42,622 nucleotides of DNA, taken from Gemmatimonadota bacterium (GTDB lineage: Bacteria; Gemmatimonadota; Gemmatimonadetes; Gemmatimonadales; GWC2-71-9). Numbering within the stretch: position 1 is the stretch's first letter; every line of letters starts with the position of its first letter. Shown here in pieces: positions 7,286 through 16,495 of the stretch. Location of the stretch: positions 1 through 42,622 of the forward strand of contig JAABRY010000015.1 of NCBI GenBank assembly GCA_011390645.1, in the 5' to 3' direction. The translations under genes and the position numbers were made by a program. The notes under the pieces are model-generated. The model was not told the DNA's origin and did no database searches. It saw only the letters and a program-made list of their open reading frames with translations.

Positions 7286-7702
7286 CTATTCAGCACCGCG
7301 GCCAATCAGTTCCCGTGGCTCAGCACGTCGCGCCAGCGCGAGTGTACCAGCGGCCGAGACACCGCTGGTGAGCGCGAGGACCACCAGAACCACCAGTGGC
7401 AACCCGAAGATGCCCCCGAGCAAGACGCCACCGAGCGCGCCCCACAGCGCAACGCGCGGCAACCGCAACTCATCGAAACCACGGCGGCCTTCCGCCAGCA
7501 TCAGGACGCCGGAAAAGGCCACCCCGGCGAGGAAGGCTGGAATCGCCAGCGCGGCGGGCCACATGTCCACGCCAAGCCACAGGTCGGAGCCCGGCAAGAT
7601 GTTGAGGATGCCCTCGATCAGGCCACCGACCAGCGCGCCGCCAATCGCCCAGACGAATCCCATGCCGAAAGCGCCGCGCAGGCGCCGGAGAATCTGTGTC
7701 AT
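7286..7702 (-). CDS. Small Gly-rich integral membrane protein
   Basis: A protein of about 138 residues with a short basic N-terminus (MTQILRRLRG) and long hydrophobic stretches near residues 12-32, 48-66 and 84-125, giving three to four helices rich in GxxxG-type spacing. The start at 7702 is preferred because AGGGA sits just before it; an in-frame ATG at 7717 is the alternative. I do not recognise a family. It precedes the tautomerase operon on the same strand by 114 bp. Confidence 0.65.
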   Translation of the reverse strand: MTQILRRLRGAFGMGFVWAIGGALVGGLIEGILNILPGSDLWLGVDMWPAALAIPAFLAGVAFSGVLMLAEGRRGFDELRLPRVALWGALGGVLLGGIFGLPLVVLVVLALTSGVSAAGTLALARRAEPRELIGRGAE

Positions 7703-7761
7703 CGTGTCCCTAGGCATAGATTATTCTTGCTGTCGGCCTTCACCCCATCACAGGACGGACC

Positions 7762-8166
7762 ATGACCGCTTCCGGATTCAACGCCACCAACCTCGGCTGC
7801 TCGCTCACCTGCAAGGATCTGGAGACGTCGATCCGCTGGTACCGTGATGCCGTCGGCTTCACCGTCGAACATAGCTTCGAGCACGAGGGCAGGGTCGTCG
7901 CGGCGGTGGTTGCCGCCGGCGACATCCGCATCGTCCTCAATCAGGACGACGGCAAGCTCGGCTGGGATCGCATCAAGGGTCAGGGATTCTACCTGCAGAT
8001 CAATGTCGCCGGTCCGGCGGATGTGGACGCCGCCGCCGAGCGCATCAAGGCCGCCGGGAGCTCGCTCCTCAGCGAGCCGGCCGACCGCCCGTGGGGTGCC
8101 CGGATGTTCCAGTTCAATGATCCGGACGGCTTCAAGCTGGGGGTGTCGACGCCGCTGGTGGGGTGA
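7762..8166 (+). CDS. VOC (glyoxalase-like) protein
   Basis: A 134-residue VOC protein. Its first module, 'GCSLTCKDLETSIRWYRDAVGFTVEH', is followed by 'IRIVLNQDDGKLGWDRIKGQGFYLQINV'. The second module contains 'DVDAAAERIKAAGSSLLSEPADRPWGARMFQFNDPDGFKLGVS', with the family's closing DPDGF strand. An AGGAC ribosome site precedes the ATG. It resembles glyoxalase/extradiol-dioxygenase-fold proteins of unknown substrate. It is a single plus-strand gene between minus-strand neighbours. It is one of three VOC genes in the window and not close in sequence to the other two. Confidence 0.88.
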   Translation: MTASGFNATNLGCSLTCKDLETSIRWYRDAVGFTVEHSFEHEGRVVAAVVAAGDIRIVLNQDDGKLGWDRIKGQGFYLQINVAGPADVDAAAERIKAAGSSLLSEPADRPWGARMFQFNDPDGFKLGVSTPLVG

Positions 8167-8195
8167 GGCCACCGACCGGGCCAGCGCGTCGGGAC

Positions 8196-8972
8196 TCAGC
8201 CACCACGAGGTCCTGACGCGCCACCCCGCCCCGAGTGGCCAGCCGATGGCGGATACCGCCACCATGCCCAGGCGACCAGTGCGGCGAACGCGGTGTAGAG
8301 TATCGCGAAGAGCCAGACCGGCACCTCGTAGTAGATCACGCGCTGGACCCAGTGCTCGATGAAGCTGCGGTCGTACCCGGTGTGGCCCGCCTGCTTGCGA
8401 AGATACGACTCGAGCTCGGTGAGGCCGCACCACCGCCCCATCCACGCCTGCACGACCACGACGCCGATGGCGGCAAGATGTGCCAGCCGCCACCACCGGA
8501 TGTTGACCCACGACCAGCCGCGTCTGTTTCCGATCAGGATGACCGGAAGTCCTAGCACAACAAACAGCACCACGGCGAAGTGGGTCAGAAGTACCGCATC
8601 CGCAAGCGCCTGGTAGGGCAGCACCGCTGCGGTCATCCAGCGGTAGCCCGAAGCCAGCACTCCGCCCAGATAGAGCGGCCCGAAGATTTCCTTGTTGTAC
8701 CGGGCGAGCCAGCGCGGCAGGTAGATGTCGAAGTTGGGCGCCCGTTCAGTGGTATATCGCGCCGCCACATCCGTGAGCGGGCAACGCCATCCGTTGAGGG
8801 CCAGAATGGCGACCTCAACGGCGACAATCGCGACACACGCGCTGGCCCACATCAGTGCGCCCATCCACGCGGCGACGTAGATGCCCGCGATGCATGCAAC
8901 GAAGAACAGCCACGCGATGGTGTGCGCGATCTTCACCGCGCGGAGCTGGCGATGGGCCGCCGGAGTATCCAT
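8196..8972 (-). CDS. Polytopic membrane protein with C-terminal DUF2784 domain
   Basis: A 258-residue protein. The start at 8972 has a strong GGAGGA ribosome site 7 bases upstream. The C-terminal half matches DUF2784: 'LLTHFAVVLFVVLG', then 'CGLTELESYLRKQAGHTGYDRSFIEHWVQRVIYYE' and a final helix. The N-terminal half has its own helices near residues 12-32 and 36-56, then 'NGWRCPLTDVAARYTTERAPNFDIYLPRWLARYNKEIFG', which echoes the CPLT...GY...FIEHY signature. It therefore looks like a two-module protein, whereas plain DUF2784 proteins are about half this length. Inner-membrane location is clear and the function is unknown. Confidence 0.8.
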   Translation of the reverse strand: MDTPAAHRQLRAVKIAHTIAWLFFVACIAGIYVAAWMGALMWASACVAIVAVEVAILALNGWRCPLTDVAARYTTERAPNFDIYLPRWLARYNKEIFGPLYLGGVLASGYRWMTAAVLPYQALADAVLLTHFAVVLFVVLGLPVILIGNRRGWSWVNIRWWRLAHLAAIGVVVVQAWMGRWCGLTELESYLRKQAGHTGYDRSFIEHWVQRVIYYEVPVWLFAILYTAFAALVAWAWWRYPPSAGHSGRGGASGPRGG

Positions 8973-9077
8973 CAGTCGTCCTCCGGGGCCCCCAGATTCG
9001 CCTAGGCCGCTTCGGTGGCGCCGATGGGTGGGAGTGGGCAACGCATCCACGTCATCCGCCACGACATTGTTCCCGGT

Positions 9078-9103
9078 CCGTACGACAAATAATATCGGTA
9101 CGG
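9078..9103. promoter_or_regulatory. Inverted repeat upstream of the DUF2784 gene
   Basis: CCGTAC (9078-9083) and GTACGG (9098-9103) flank a 14-bp AT-rich spacer in otherwise GC-rich DNA, about 106 bp upstream of the DUF2784 start. The layout fits a regulator-binding site or an AT-rich promoter region; no specific regulator can be named. Confidence 0.35.
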
Positions 9104-9196
9104 TGAGTTCAAGCGGTAGTGGTGCATGCGTGGAGCGTTCCGCACGTGATCTGAGCCGCACACTGCACGTCAGGCGCGCAGCAGGCGACTCACCGG

Positions 9197-9712
9197 CTAT
9201 TCATCCTCGTCTTCATCACCCGCGCTCATCGCGTCGCGGTTGACACCGCTCTCGGCGATTGACGAGAGCTTGCGGTCGGCCGCTTCTTCCTCGGCGAGGG
9301 TTTGCTTCATCAGGCCGGCCACCTTGGTCTCGCCCAGAAGCTCGGCGAAGGCGACGATGCCGCCGTACGCGGCAATCTCGTAATGCTCCACCCGCTGGGC
9401 AGCAGCGATCAGACCGGCATCGCGGACGGCATCATCCCCGTCTTCCGCGGCCATCTCCGACCCCTCCTCGAGCAACCCTTCCATCCCTTTGCACTTCTTG
9501 CGCTTCGGCTTTTCCTCCAGTGCGGTGAATGCCTGATCCAGGCGAGTCACCTGCTTCTCGGTCTCCGCGAGGTGACTGGAGAACGCCTTCTTCAGGTTCG
9601 GTGCGGTGGCCGCCTTTGCCATCTTGGGCAATGCCGCAATCAACTGCTTTTCCGCACTGAGCACATCGCTCATTTCAGCAACCAGCAGGTCCCGCATTGT
9701 ATCGAGAGACAT
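9197..9712 (-). CDS. YciE/YciF-type ferritin-like protein (DUF892)
   Basis: A 171-residue all-helical protein: 'LLVAEMSDVLSAEKQLIAALPKMAKAAT', 'LKKAFSSHLAETEKQVTRLDQAF', 'AGLIAAAQRVEHYEIAAYGGIVAFAELLG' and 'LMKQTLAEEEAADRKLSSIAESGVN'. Glu and His at the ferritin-like positions (E in helix 1, ExxxH-type 'VEHYE', 'EEEAADRKL') suggest a di-metal site. The tail is strongly acidic (DEDEDE). The start has an excellent AAGGAGA site. In enterobacteria yciE/yciF belong to the general stress response; its position beside the catalase gene fits a stress role, by inference. Confidence 0.92.
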   Translation of the reverse strand: MSLDTMRDLLVAEMSDVLSAEKQLIAALPKMAKAATAPNLKKAFSSHLAETEKQVTRLDQAFTALEEKPKRKKCKGMEGLLEEGSEMAAEDGDDAVRDAGLIAAAQRVEHYEIAAYGGIVAFAELLGETKVAGLMKQTLAEEEAADRKLSSIAESGVNRDAMSAGDEDEDE

Positions 9713-9964
9713 GGATGTCTCCTTCCAGAGTGAATGGGTGAACCATCAAGTGAGTAGCAGAGGCGGTGACGCTACCAGCGACGAACGCCACACAGCCCAT
9801 GCACCTGCGCGATTTCCCGCGCTGTGCCTGAGATTCTCGTGGACCAGACCATGGGAGTGATATCACACGCGCACCACGCCTTCGCGAGATGGAGATGTGT
9901 CATTCCGAGGAGTGAGGGGTGATCGCCGCGTGTGTTCGGTGCGATCACCGCCCCAGCGTGGCGT

Positions 9965-12130
9965 TCACGCCGGCATCACATCCGCCGCCTCACGAGCCCA
10001 GTGCCGATGGACCGCCACCGCAGCGAGAAAAGCCTCGTGATTGCCCGATGTTGACTGGCCCAGGACGACACCGGGGTCACCATTGGGGGTAATGCCGGCC
10101 TGCGTGAGCAACCGTTCCGCCTCGCCCATCGCACCAATCGCCTTGCAGTGCTTGAAGGCCTCACGCACGAAATGCAATGCATCGGGCTCCTTGCCCAGGC
10201 CATCAACACTCGCGGCTCCGTCCACCACGAAGACCGCGTCATAGAGCACGGATGCCGTCGTCAGGAACGAGCAATCCGCCAGGACGGTACCCCCAGCGGC
10301 ATCGGTGACCTCACCGAGATGCGGGGCCACGGTCTTGATGGTTGCGCCGGCGCCGATGATCGCGGCACGCGCGGCGTCGAAGTTGGCGCGATCGAATCCC
10401 TCGGTGAGCAGCACTGCGATCTGGCGAGTGGCCACTCCCTCGATTGGCGCCGTCAGCATGCTGAGCGCCGGGGATAGTGCGGCGTCACGATTGACCGCCG
10501 TGGGCTGATGGGCCTCGACATCACCGTCAGCGGGTACCTGTTGGTTGAGCGGCGGGTGAATCGTCTCGGGGACAGGCATGCCGAGCCCCTTCGCGACCGC
10601 GTGCGCCAACGTGCCGTCGATCTGGGCCAGGGCGAACAGTATTCGTTCACGGATGGCCAGTATCTCGACCTTGCCCACCTCGAAACACAGCGCCTTGATG
10701 ATGTGCAGCTGCTCCGGTGCGGTCTGGCTCAGGAAAAACATCCGCGCCTGGGTGAAGTGGTCAAAGAACGACGGACTCCGTTCGCGCACCTTCACGCCCG
10801 TCGTGGGAACGGGCACACTCGTGAAGCCCCCCGCGGCGATCCCCGCCTGGAAGGGACACCCGCCCGCCATCGTGTTCGGGCCATATGCCACCTTGCCTTG
10901 ATTGATCGTCTGGCGCATCAGCCCGTCACGCTGGTTGTTGTGGACCGGGGCCAGCGGCCGGTTGATCGGAATCTCGTGAAAATTGGGCCCGCCCAGCCGC
11001 AGCAACTGGGTGTCGGTATAGGAGAACAATCGACCTTGAAGGAGCGGATCGTCGGTGAAGTCGATACCGGGAACCACATGCCCGATGTGGAACGCCACCT
11101 GCTCGGTTTCCGCGAAGAAATTGTCCGGGTTGCGGTTGAGTGTCATGCGGCCGATGCGTTGCACCGGCACGAGTTCTTCCGGGATCAACTTGGTTGGGTC
11201 AAGCAAGTCGAAGTCGAACGCGAATTCGTCCTGCTCCTCGACAACCTGCACACCGAGCTCCCATTCCGGAAAGTGCCCTTGATCGATCGCATCCCAGAGG
11301 TCACGCCGATGGAAGTCGGGGTCGAACCCCGAGATCTTCTGGGCCTCGTTCCAGAGCACGGAATGCACCCCCAGGAGGGGCTTCCAATGGAATTTCACGA
11401 ACCGTGAGGTGCCATCCGTCGCGACCATCCGGAAGGTGTGCACACCAAAGCCCTCCATCATCCGATAGCTGCGCGGGATCGCACGATCGGACATGACCCA
11501 CATGATCATGTGCATCGACTCTGGTGTGACAGAGATGAAGTCCCAGAATGTGTCGTGTGCCGCCGCGGCCTGGGGAATCTCCCGATGCGGCTCGGGCTTG
11601 ATGGCATGCACGAGATCCGGAAACTTGATCGCATCCTGAATGAAGAACACCGGCATGTTGTTGCCGACCAGATCGAAATTGCCCTCGTCGGTATAGAACT
11701 TCACCGCAAATCCTCGGGCGTCCCGCGCGAGATCTGTGGAGCCGCGGGACCCGACAACCGTCGAAAAGCGGACGAAGACCGGGGTCTCCTTGGCAGGATC
11801 CCGGAGGAACGCGGCCTTGGACAACGCCCCCATCGGCTCGTACACGCGAAAGACACCATGTGCACCAGCACCCCGTGCGTGGACGACCCGTTCCGGAATG
11901 CGTTCGTGATCGAAGTGGGTCATCTTCTCCCGAAAGTGAAAATCTTCCAGGAGTGACGGACCACGTGTGCCGGCTTTCAGCGTGTTCTGATCGTCATTGA
12001 TTCGCACGCCATGATTGGTCGTCAACAGCGCGTCCGTCGAGGATTCAGTGTGGGTGGCAAGATCTTCAGTCTTGGTGGCGGCCACCGCGTCCTCTGCGGA
12101 TGACGTGCTGGAGTCTTTGCGAGGGGGCAT
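9965..12130 (-). CDS. katE: Large-subunit (HPII-type) catalase
   Basis: A 721-residue monofunctional haem catalase of the large-subunit clade (E. coli KatE, 753 residues). The distal catalytic histidine is H84 in '[12 protein letters not shown]', the catalytic asparagine lies in '[14 protein letters not shown]', and the proximal haem tyrosine lies in '[14 protein letters not shown]'. The last 150 or so residues ('[25 protein letters not shown]...') are the DJ-1/glutamine-amidotransferase-like domain found only in large catalases; it has no known catalytic role there. The low-complexity N-terminus (about 40 residues, Ser/Thr/Asp-rich) is the usual extended arm. It decomposes hydrogen peroxide in the cytoplasm. 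The ribosome site is weak. The DUF892 stress gene lies 252 bp downstream. Confidence 0.97.
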   Translation of the reverse strand: MPPRKDSSTSSAEDAVAATKTEDLATHTESSTDALLTTNHGVRINDDQNTLKAGTRGPSLLEDFHFREKMTHFDHERIPERVVHARGAGAHGVFRVYEPMGALSKAAFLRDPAKETPVFVRFSTVVGSRGSTDLARDARGFAVKFYTDEGNFDLVGNNMPVFFIQDAIKFPDLVHAIKPEPHREIPQAAAAHDTFWDFISVTPESMHMIMWVMSDRAIPRSYRMMEGFGVHTFRMVATDGTSRFVKFHWKPLLGVHSVLWNEAQKISGFDPDFHRRDLWDAIDQGHFPEWELGVQVVEEQDEFAFDFDLLDPTKLIPEELVPVQRIGRMTLNRNPDNFFAETEQVAFHIGHVVPGIDFTDDPLLQGRLFSYTDTQLLRLGGPNFHEIPINRPLAPVHNNQRDGLMRQTINQGKVAYGPNTMAGGCPFQAGIAAGGFTSVPVPTTGVKVRERSPSFFDHFTQARMFFLSQTAPEQLHIIKALCFEVGKVEILAIRERILFALAQIDGTLAHAVAKGLGMPVPETIHPPLNQQVPADGDVEAHQPTAVNRDAALSPALSMLTAPIEGVATRQIAVLLTEGFDRANFDAARAAIIGAGATIKTVAPHLGEVTDAAGGTVLADCSFLTTASVLYDAVFVVDGAASVDGLGKEPDALHFVREAFKHCKAIGAMGEAERLLTQAGITPNGDPGVVLGQSTSGNHEAFLAAVAVHRHWAREAADVMPA

Positions 12131-12330
12131 GGTGAGGTCCGGAGAAGAGAGGTGAATGGAGCGCCGGTCAAGAACCGAACGGGGTCTGACCGGAGGACGG
12201 GAGGATGAGCGACATGCTCAGCCTCTCCGTCGATCAGCAGAAGGCGCACTCATGTGCGACCGGCCCGTGACTCCAGTCCCCACCCGGGGCACGATGCATG
12301 GTCCCGGCGACGGTGGAGACGTGGCGAGCT

Positions 12331-13179
12331 TCACGAACGGCGCCGCCGCTTCGCGGCCAGTGCCGCCAAACCCGTCGCGAGCAGCGTCATCGTTGCCGGC
12401 TCCGGCACGACATTGCTGTCATCACCACCGTCAACACCACCACTGAACCCGAGACTGCCGTAATCGCTCCCCCCAATGCCATAGTCGCCACCATTGGTGC
12501 AATCACCTGAAATCGTGTTGCCGTCCAGGGTGACAGCTCCATTGAGGGCAATGGCACGGCCACAGACGATCGTGGCCCCGGTGTTCAGTGTCACCGATGC
12601 CGTGGCAATGATGTTGCCCAGGAAGGACGTAGTGGTGCCCAGTATGGCGGAACTCCCAACGTTCCAATACACGCCACTCCCCGCGGTACCGTTCAGCGTG
12701 GTCACGGAGGACGCACTCGCTGTGGTGAGCGTGCTACCGATCTGGAAGATGAACATCCCGGTCGGGTCACTGGCAAAGTCGAGCACCAATGCTCCGGTCA
12801 GCTGAGCCGATGACGAGAACAGGTAGGTCCCGGGCGTGAGCACTCCAACCGTACCAAGGTCTTGGCCGGTGAGATCAGAGGTGACCGCCTGACCTGCCAA
12901 ACAATTGTAGGCAGTCGTCGCGTCATCCTGCGCCAGAGACGCTACCCCGTCGGTGGCGTGCACGGTACCTGTGAGGGTGAAGCCGCCGGAGCCGGTGATG
13001 GACGTGCCTGGGAAGAGCCCGACATCTCCGTTGATGGTGGTCGACCCGGTGTTGGTGATGGTGGAGGCTCCGAGCACGGCAAACTGCTGAGCAGAGCCCA
13101 GGCCGCATTGAGCCGCGAGAGACCCTCCCCAGGCGAACGCACCCAGAAAGGGGAGAGAAAGGATTGCTGCGTGGCGCAT
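12331..13179 (-). CDS. Ice-binding-like (DUF3494) protein with PEP-CTERM sorting tail
   Basis: A 282-residue exported protein. The start at 13179 exposes a signal peptide ([24 protein letters not shown]) behind a GGAG ribosome site. The body matches the DUF3494 ice-binding-like fold: '[26 protein letters not shown]', 'AYNCLAG', '[22 protein letters not shown]', '[13 protein letters not shown]' and '[25 protein letters not shown]'. After a Gly/Asp/Ser linker comes [20 protein letters not shown] plus RRRRS, a canonical PEP-CTERM signal (motif, helix, basic tail) processed by exosortase. Such proteins are exported and attached to the envelope or extracellular matrix; many DUF3494 proteins are adhesins rather than antifreezes. 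No exosortase gene is in the window. Confidence 0.92.
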   Translation of the reverse strand: MRHAAILSLPFLGAFAWGGSLAAQCGLGSAQQFAVLGASTITNTGSTTINGDVGLFPGTSITGSGGFTLTGTVHATDGVASLAQDDATTAYNCLAGQAVTSDLTGQDLGTVGVLTPGTYLFSSSAQLTGALVLDFASDPTGMFIFQIGSTLTTASASSVTTLNGTAGSGVYWNVGSSAILGTTTSFLGNIIATASVTLNTGATIVCGRAIALNGAVTLDGNTISGDCTNGGDYGIGGSDYGSLGFSGGVDGGDDSNVVPEPATMTLLATGLAALAAKRRRRS

Positions 13180-13381
13180 GAGGTGCTCCGGTCGATTGGT
13201 ACGGACGTGAATGTCCGTGAGCCGGAACCTCGCAGTTCGCCGCAAGCGCCACCATTACCCGACCGATGGAATTTCGGCCTAGCTCTCGATCGTCGTGGTC
13301 AACCGGCCGATGGTGGCGGAGCTAGCTCAAAGGGGGGTGGTGCTGAAGAGGGGTGGGAAGCTGCAACGATGGCGGCAGGAG

Positions 13382-13618
13382 TTACGGCAATGGGCCGAGT
13401 CGGGACAACCATGATTCCTTCGCCGCGTACGCTGATACAACCATGTTGCCGCCGACGAGGACCAGTCCGATTCCGCCGACAAGGTGCAGTGCACTCATCG
13501 GAGCGAACCCAAGGGCAAGTGCGTACACCCCGACGCCAAGGAGGAATGCACCAAAGACACCAGAGAAGAGCCTGTAGCCGCGTTTGGCATGGAAGGGGGG
13601 GCGCTCTCGATCTGTCAT
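13382..13618 (-). CDS. Small two-helix membrane protein
   Basis: A 78-residue protein. A basic N-terminus (MTDRERPPFHAKRGYR) is followed by helices near residues 17-37 and 42-65, with a short tail. AGAGGAC provides a ribosome site. The conserved-looking pattern 'RLFSGVFGAFLLGVGVYALAL' resembles small uncharacterised inner-membrane proteins; no function is recognised. It lies 38 bp after the esterase gene on the same strand and may share its transcript. Confidence 0.7.
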   Translation of the reverse strand: MTDRERPPFHAKRGYRLFSGVFGAFLLGVGVYALALGFAPMSALHLVGGIGLVLVGGNMVVSAYAAKESWLSRLGPLP

Positions 13619-13656
13619 CGCAGTCCTCTATTGTGAGTGCACATTGGCCGCTTGCC

Positions 13657-14634
13657 CTATTTCCGGAAGCGACGCACGAATGCCCACACCTCTTCTGCAG
13701 CGGACATGATCGTCGTGCCTGGCCCGACGATCCGTTCGGCGGTTCGCTCCGAGCCACCGGGCCAGCCGTGACCGACACCACGGAGGCGCCAGTGCTCCAC
13801 CGGTGAACTCGCGTCGCATGTCCAGACCAACCTCTCGGCGGTCTGGCCGGGTGCCGCTGCCCCACCCGATCGCTCCTCCTGTACCACGGCCTCACCCGAA
13901 CAACCGTTCAGTCGTTTCCAGAACGTCAGCTCGTCAGCAACCGGAGCGTGCTGCACGCGAACGTCTGTCCCGGGGAACTCCGGACCCAGCCCACCGCCGT
14001 ACAGCGCTCGAGGGTCATCCGCACTGTGGATGTGCAACAGCGGGACCGGCGTGGCTGTCGAGCGTGCTATGCCCATGCTGGCGCCCGCGACCGGCACGAT
14101 GGCCGCCACCAGGTCGGGGGCCTCGACGGCGAGCCGATAGGTCATCCCCGCCCCATTCGAGTGGCCCGTCGCGTAGATCCGGGCACGATCCACCCGAACG
14201 CGCTGAGCCAGATCATCAATGATCGCGCGGGTAAATTCCACATCGTCAACGCCGAGGCTCAGAGCCCGACCGCAGCACTCGGTGCCGGCATTCCAGGTGA
14301 GCAGGAACCGACCGGCGCCAGTGCCCGCCGGGTACACCACCACAAAGCCCTCGCGTTCAGCGACCTGATCAATCCCGGCCGAACGCTTGAACTGCGATGG
14401 GTTACCGGCGCCGCCGTGATAGGCCAACAACACAGGGAGCGGCCCATCACCTGATGGGCGGGACGGGACCGTGACCAGGTAGTACCGGTTACGGCCGGAG
14501 TGCTGTATGGCGAACTCGTGTTCCCCCGGCAGGAGTTGCCCCGGTTCCTCGCGGGGATCAGCAGGGGCGATCCGCCTGCCACCGCACGAGCTGAGTACAA
14601 GCATTGCCGAGAGAGCGAACAGGGCACGATTCAC
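13657..14634 (-). CDS. PHB-depolymerase-like (LpqC/CE1) esterase lipoprotein
   Basis: A GTG start at 14634 is chosen: it sits just behind an AGGAGG site and gives a lipoprotein signal with cysteine 17 (VNRALFALSAMLVLSSC). The 325-residue product is an alpha/beta hydrolase of the PHB-depolymerase/feruloyl-esterase (CE1) family. It has an oxyanion strand 'LLAYHGGAG', a nucleophile elbow 'ATGHSNGAG' (S159), an acid region 'LHIHSADDP' and a histidine in 'GVGHGWPGG'. Paired cysteines ('TECCG') fit a periplasmic location. It probably cleaves short ester substrates; the true substrate is unknown. A second, divergent member of the same family lies at 33532-34539. Confidence 0.87.
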   Translation of the reverse strand: MNRALFALSAMLVLSSCGGRRIAPADPREEPGQLLPGEHEFAIQHSGRNRYYLVTVPSRPSGDGPLPVLLAYHGGAGNPSQFKRSAGIDQVAEREGFVVVYPAGTGAGRFLLTWNAGTECCGRALSLGVDDVEFTRAIIDDLAQRVRVDRARIYATGHSNGAGMTYRLAVEAPDLVAAIVPVAGASMGIARSTATPVPLLHIHSADDPRALYGGGLGPEFPGTDVRVQHAPVADELTFWKRLNGCSGEAVVQEERSGGAAAPGQTAERLVWTCDASSPVEHWRLRGVGHGWPGGSERTAERIVGPGTTIMSAAEEVWAFVRRFRK

Positions 14635-14767
14635 GATTCCTCCTGTCGTTCGGTCCCGTCGAGAACGCTTCGCGTTCGGGCGGGGGCCAACCAGCACATC
14701 GCATTTCACAATCTCCACGGTGGAGAAGGTGGGGCGAACGCGCATCCCCGCGATTGGGGCTTTCGCG

Positions 14768-15343
14768 TCACGGCACTCCCTCGCCGGATGCATCGCTCGA
14801 CGACGCCGGTGATCCCTCCATCGGTCGCCGCACCGTCTGGCAACTGCGCTGGAGCCATTCCCAGAAGAGATCGCAACGTCCCTCGATCAGGTAATCGACG
14901 GAACGGATGGCTGTCACGCTGAACACGGTGGTGTTCAATTCTGCCAGCAGCATCTCGCTTCCGGCGGAACTGGATGCATTTGGGATGAGTGTGCGCAGGT
15001 CCGCGAAGTCCACAATCGCGTGGCCCACGGAATCAATGGACACGCTGCGGAGCGCACCGGCGGTTGCCGAGGTGAACCACGAGTGTTCAGATGCGGGATC
15101 GGCGTCACCACGCAGCGTCCGCTCGAGGGTGTTCCGGAGCACGACCTCCGGTGCCGGCGACAACCCGGGCATCGTACCTGTATCATCCGGTGGCGTCACA
15201 TCGACGGAATCGGTGTTGGAATTGGACGATTTGCCGTCGTCCGCCGCCCCGCAGCCGTTCACGCCAAGCATGATTGCCAGCAGGCAGGCGGTCCACCTGA
15301 TCATTCGGCGACTTGTTGCGCGGTCCCACGCAAGGGCATTCAT
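14768..15343 (-). CDS. GerMN-domain lipoprotein
   Basis: The protein has a lipoprotein signal ending 'LLAIMLGVNGC', then a Ser/Asp/Pro-rich linker and a GerMN domain: 'TLRGDADPASEHSWFTSATAGALRSVSIDSVGHAIVDFADLR', 'SAGSEMLLAELNTTVFSVTAIRSVDYLIEG'. GerMN domains occur in spore-germination GerM and in many non-sporulating envelope lipoproteins such as LpqB-like proteins. The ATG at 15343 lies 3 bp after the stop of the EEP gene, suggesting coupling; ATG at 15304 (MIRW...) is an equally plausible start that gives a more normal signal peptide. The tail 'SSSDASGEGVP' is low complexity. The function is unknown, probably in the periplasm. Confidence 0.8.
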   Translation of the reverse strand: MNALAWDRATSRRMIRWTACLLAIMLGVNGCGAADDGKSSNSNTDSVDVTPPDDTGTMPGLSPAPEVVLRNTLERTLRGDADPASEHSWFTSATAGALRSVSIDSVGHAIVDFADLRTLIPNASSSAGSEMLLAELNTTVFSVTAIRSVDYLIEGRCDLFWEWLQRSCQTVRRPMEGSPASSSDASGEGVP

Positions 15344-15346
15344 GGG

Positions 15347-16480
15347 TCAGTCATTCGCCTTTCCCTTGTCGACGGCCTTGTCCGCTGCCTGTTGATCGCC
15401 AGACTTCGGCCGAGGCTCTTCGTTCGGTTCGGACGGATCTGGATCGTAGTCGAGGATCACCAGCAAGGGAAAGTGGTCGGACCCGATGTCATGAAGGCGA
15501 CGCAGTGCAACGAGCCGGAAATGCCGGGATGCAAAGAGATGATCCAGCGGATAGCGCACGAGGCGAGTGCTGGTGGTGAACGTATTGAAGAACCCGCGAC
15601 CGACCCGAGGATCGAGCAGTCCTCCTACCCGTTGGAAGAGACTCGTGGTGTGCGACCACGGCACATCATTGAAATCCCCGGTGACGATGACCGGGGTGTC
15701 CCCCAATGCACCCACCTCCTGCGCAACCAGGAGCAGTTCGGCGTCCCGCACGTCGGAGTCCTCCCGCTCCCCTTCAGAGTGCCTCCGCCCCTCCTCGATC
15801 AGTCCCGGTGGCCGCGGATGCACCCCATAGAGGGTCACGAGCTGTCCCGATCGAAGGCGTAGCTTGAGGCGCACCGACGGCACGCCCGGCTCGATCATGA
15901 ACCGGACCTCAGCCTCGGTCAGTTCCAGTCTTGAATAGAGCAGCTTGCCATACTCATTGTCCTGTGGCTGGAAGACCGTGTAGGGATAATCAACCTCCAA
16001 CCCAGTGAGTTCGTCGAGCCACCGTTGGGTCGGTTCGCTCAGCAGAATGATGTCGGGGTCCGTGTCACGGATGAGTTCCTGAAGCGCAGCGACATCCCGA
16101 TTGTCGGACAGGACGTTGTAGATCAGGAGCGAGATCCGGTTGGAGGTGTCGTTGGTCTGACTGTCCGGCATCTCCTTGGGGTGCAAGGCCGTGTAGGGGC
16201 CCAAGGTGATGCACTGCCAGCCCAGCGTCAGCGCGACCAGCGCGGCAAGCAGATGCTCTACCCGTTGCAAGGAACCACGCCACCGTAGCGCCACATAGGC
16301 TGACAGCGTCAGCGCCAGCATGATCGCAATCTGGATCCGCGGAAAATCAAAGAGGCGCACCCACCATTCATCGCTCTGAAACTGGGGAACGCCGGTACCA
16401 ATGATCAACGCGACCGCAACGACCGCCACCGCCACGCGCGCGACGACGTGAAGTGTCGTGCCGTTCGACTTCATCTGCAC
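15347..16480 (-). CDS. Membrane-anchored EEP-family phosphohydrolase
   Basis: A 377-residue protein. Three N-terminal helices (about residues 12-30, 45-63 and 78-96) precede an endonuclease/exonuclease/phosphatase domain. The EEP motifs are in order: 'LLIYNVLSDN', 'DIILLSEP', 'LVTLYGVHPRPP', 'VIVTGDFNDVPWS', 'YPLDHLFAS' and 'GSDHFPLLVIL', giving the Asn, Glu, His, Asp/Asn and terminal Asp/His pair used for metal-dependent phosphodiester cleavage. The topology matches the YafD-like membrane EEP group. The C-terminal tail is charged and repetitive (KSGDQQAADKAVDKGK). It lies 15 bp after the DNA glycosylase gene and 3 bp before the GerMN lipoprotein, so the three likely form an operon. The substrate is unknown. 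Confidence 0.87.
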   Translation of the reverse strand: MQMKSNGTTLHVVARVAVAVVAVALIIGTGVPQFQSDEWWVRLFDFPRIQIAIMLALTLSAYVALRWRGSLQRVEHLLAALVALTLGWQCITLGPYTALHPKEMPDSQTNDTSNRISLLIYNVLSDNRDVAALQELIRDTDPDIILLSEPTQRWLDELTGLEVDYPYTVFQPQDNEYGKLLYSRLELTEAEVRFMIEPGVPSVRLKLRLRSGQLVTLYGVHPRPPGLIEEGRRHSEGEREDSDVRDAELLLVAQEVGALGDTPVIVTGDFNDVPWSHTTSLFQRVGGLLDPRVGRGFFNTFTTSTRLVRYPLDHLFASRHFRLVALRRLHDIGSDHFPLLVILDYDPDPSEPNEEPRPKSGDQQAADKAVDKGKAND

Positions 16481-16495
16481 ACCGCGCCTGCGGCG

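Noticed and set aside
9890-9925. Third copy of the 51-bp repeat downstream of the YciF-like/katE spacer
   Set aside because: Only about the first dozen bases (TGTCATTCCGAG) match, which is too short to call.
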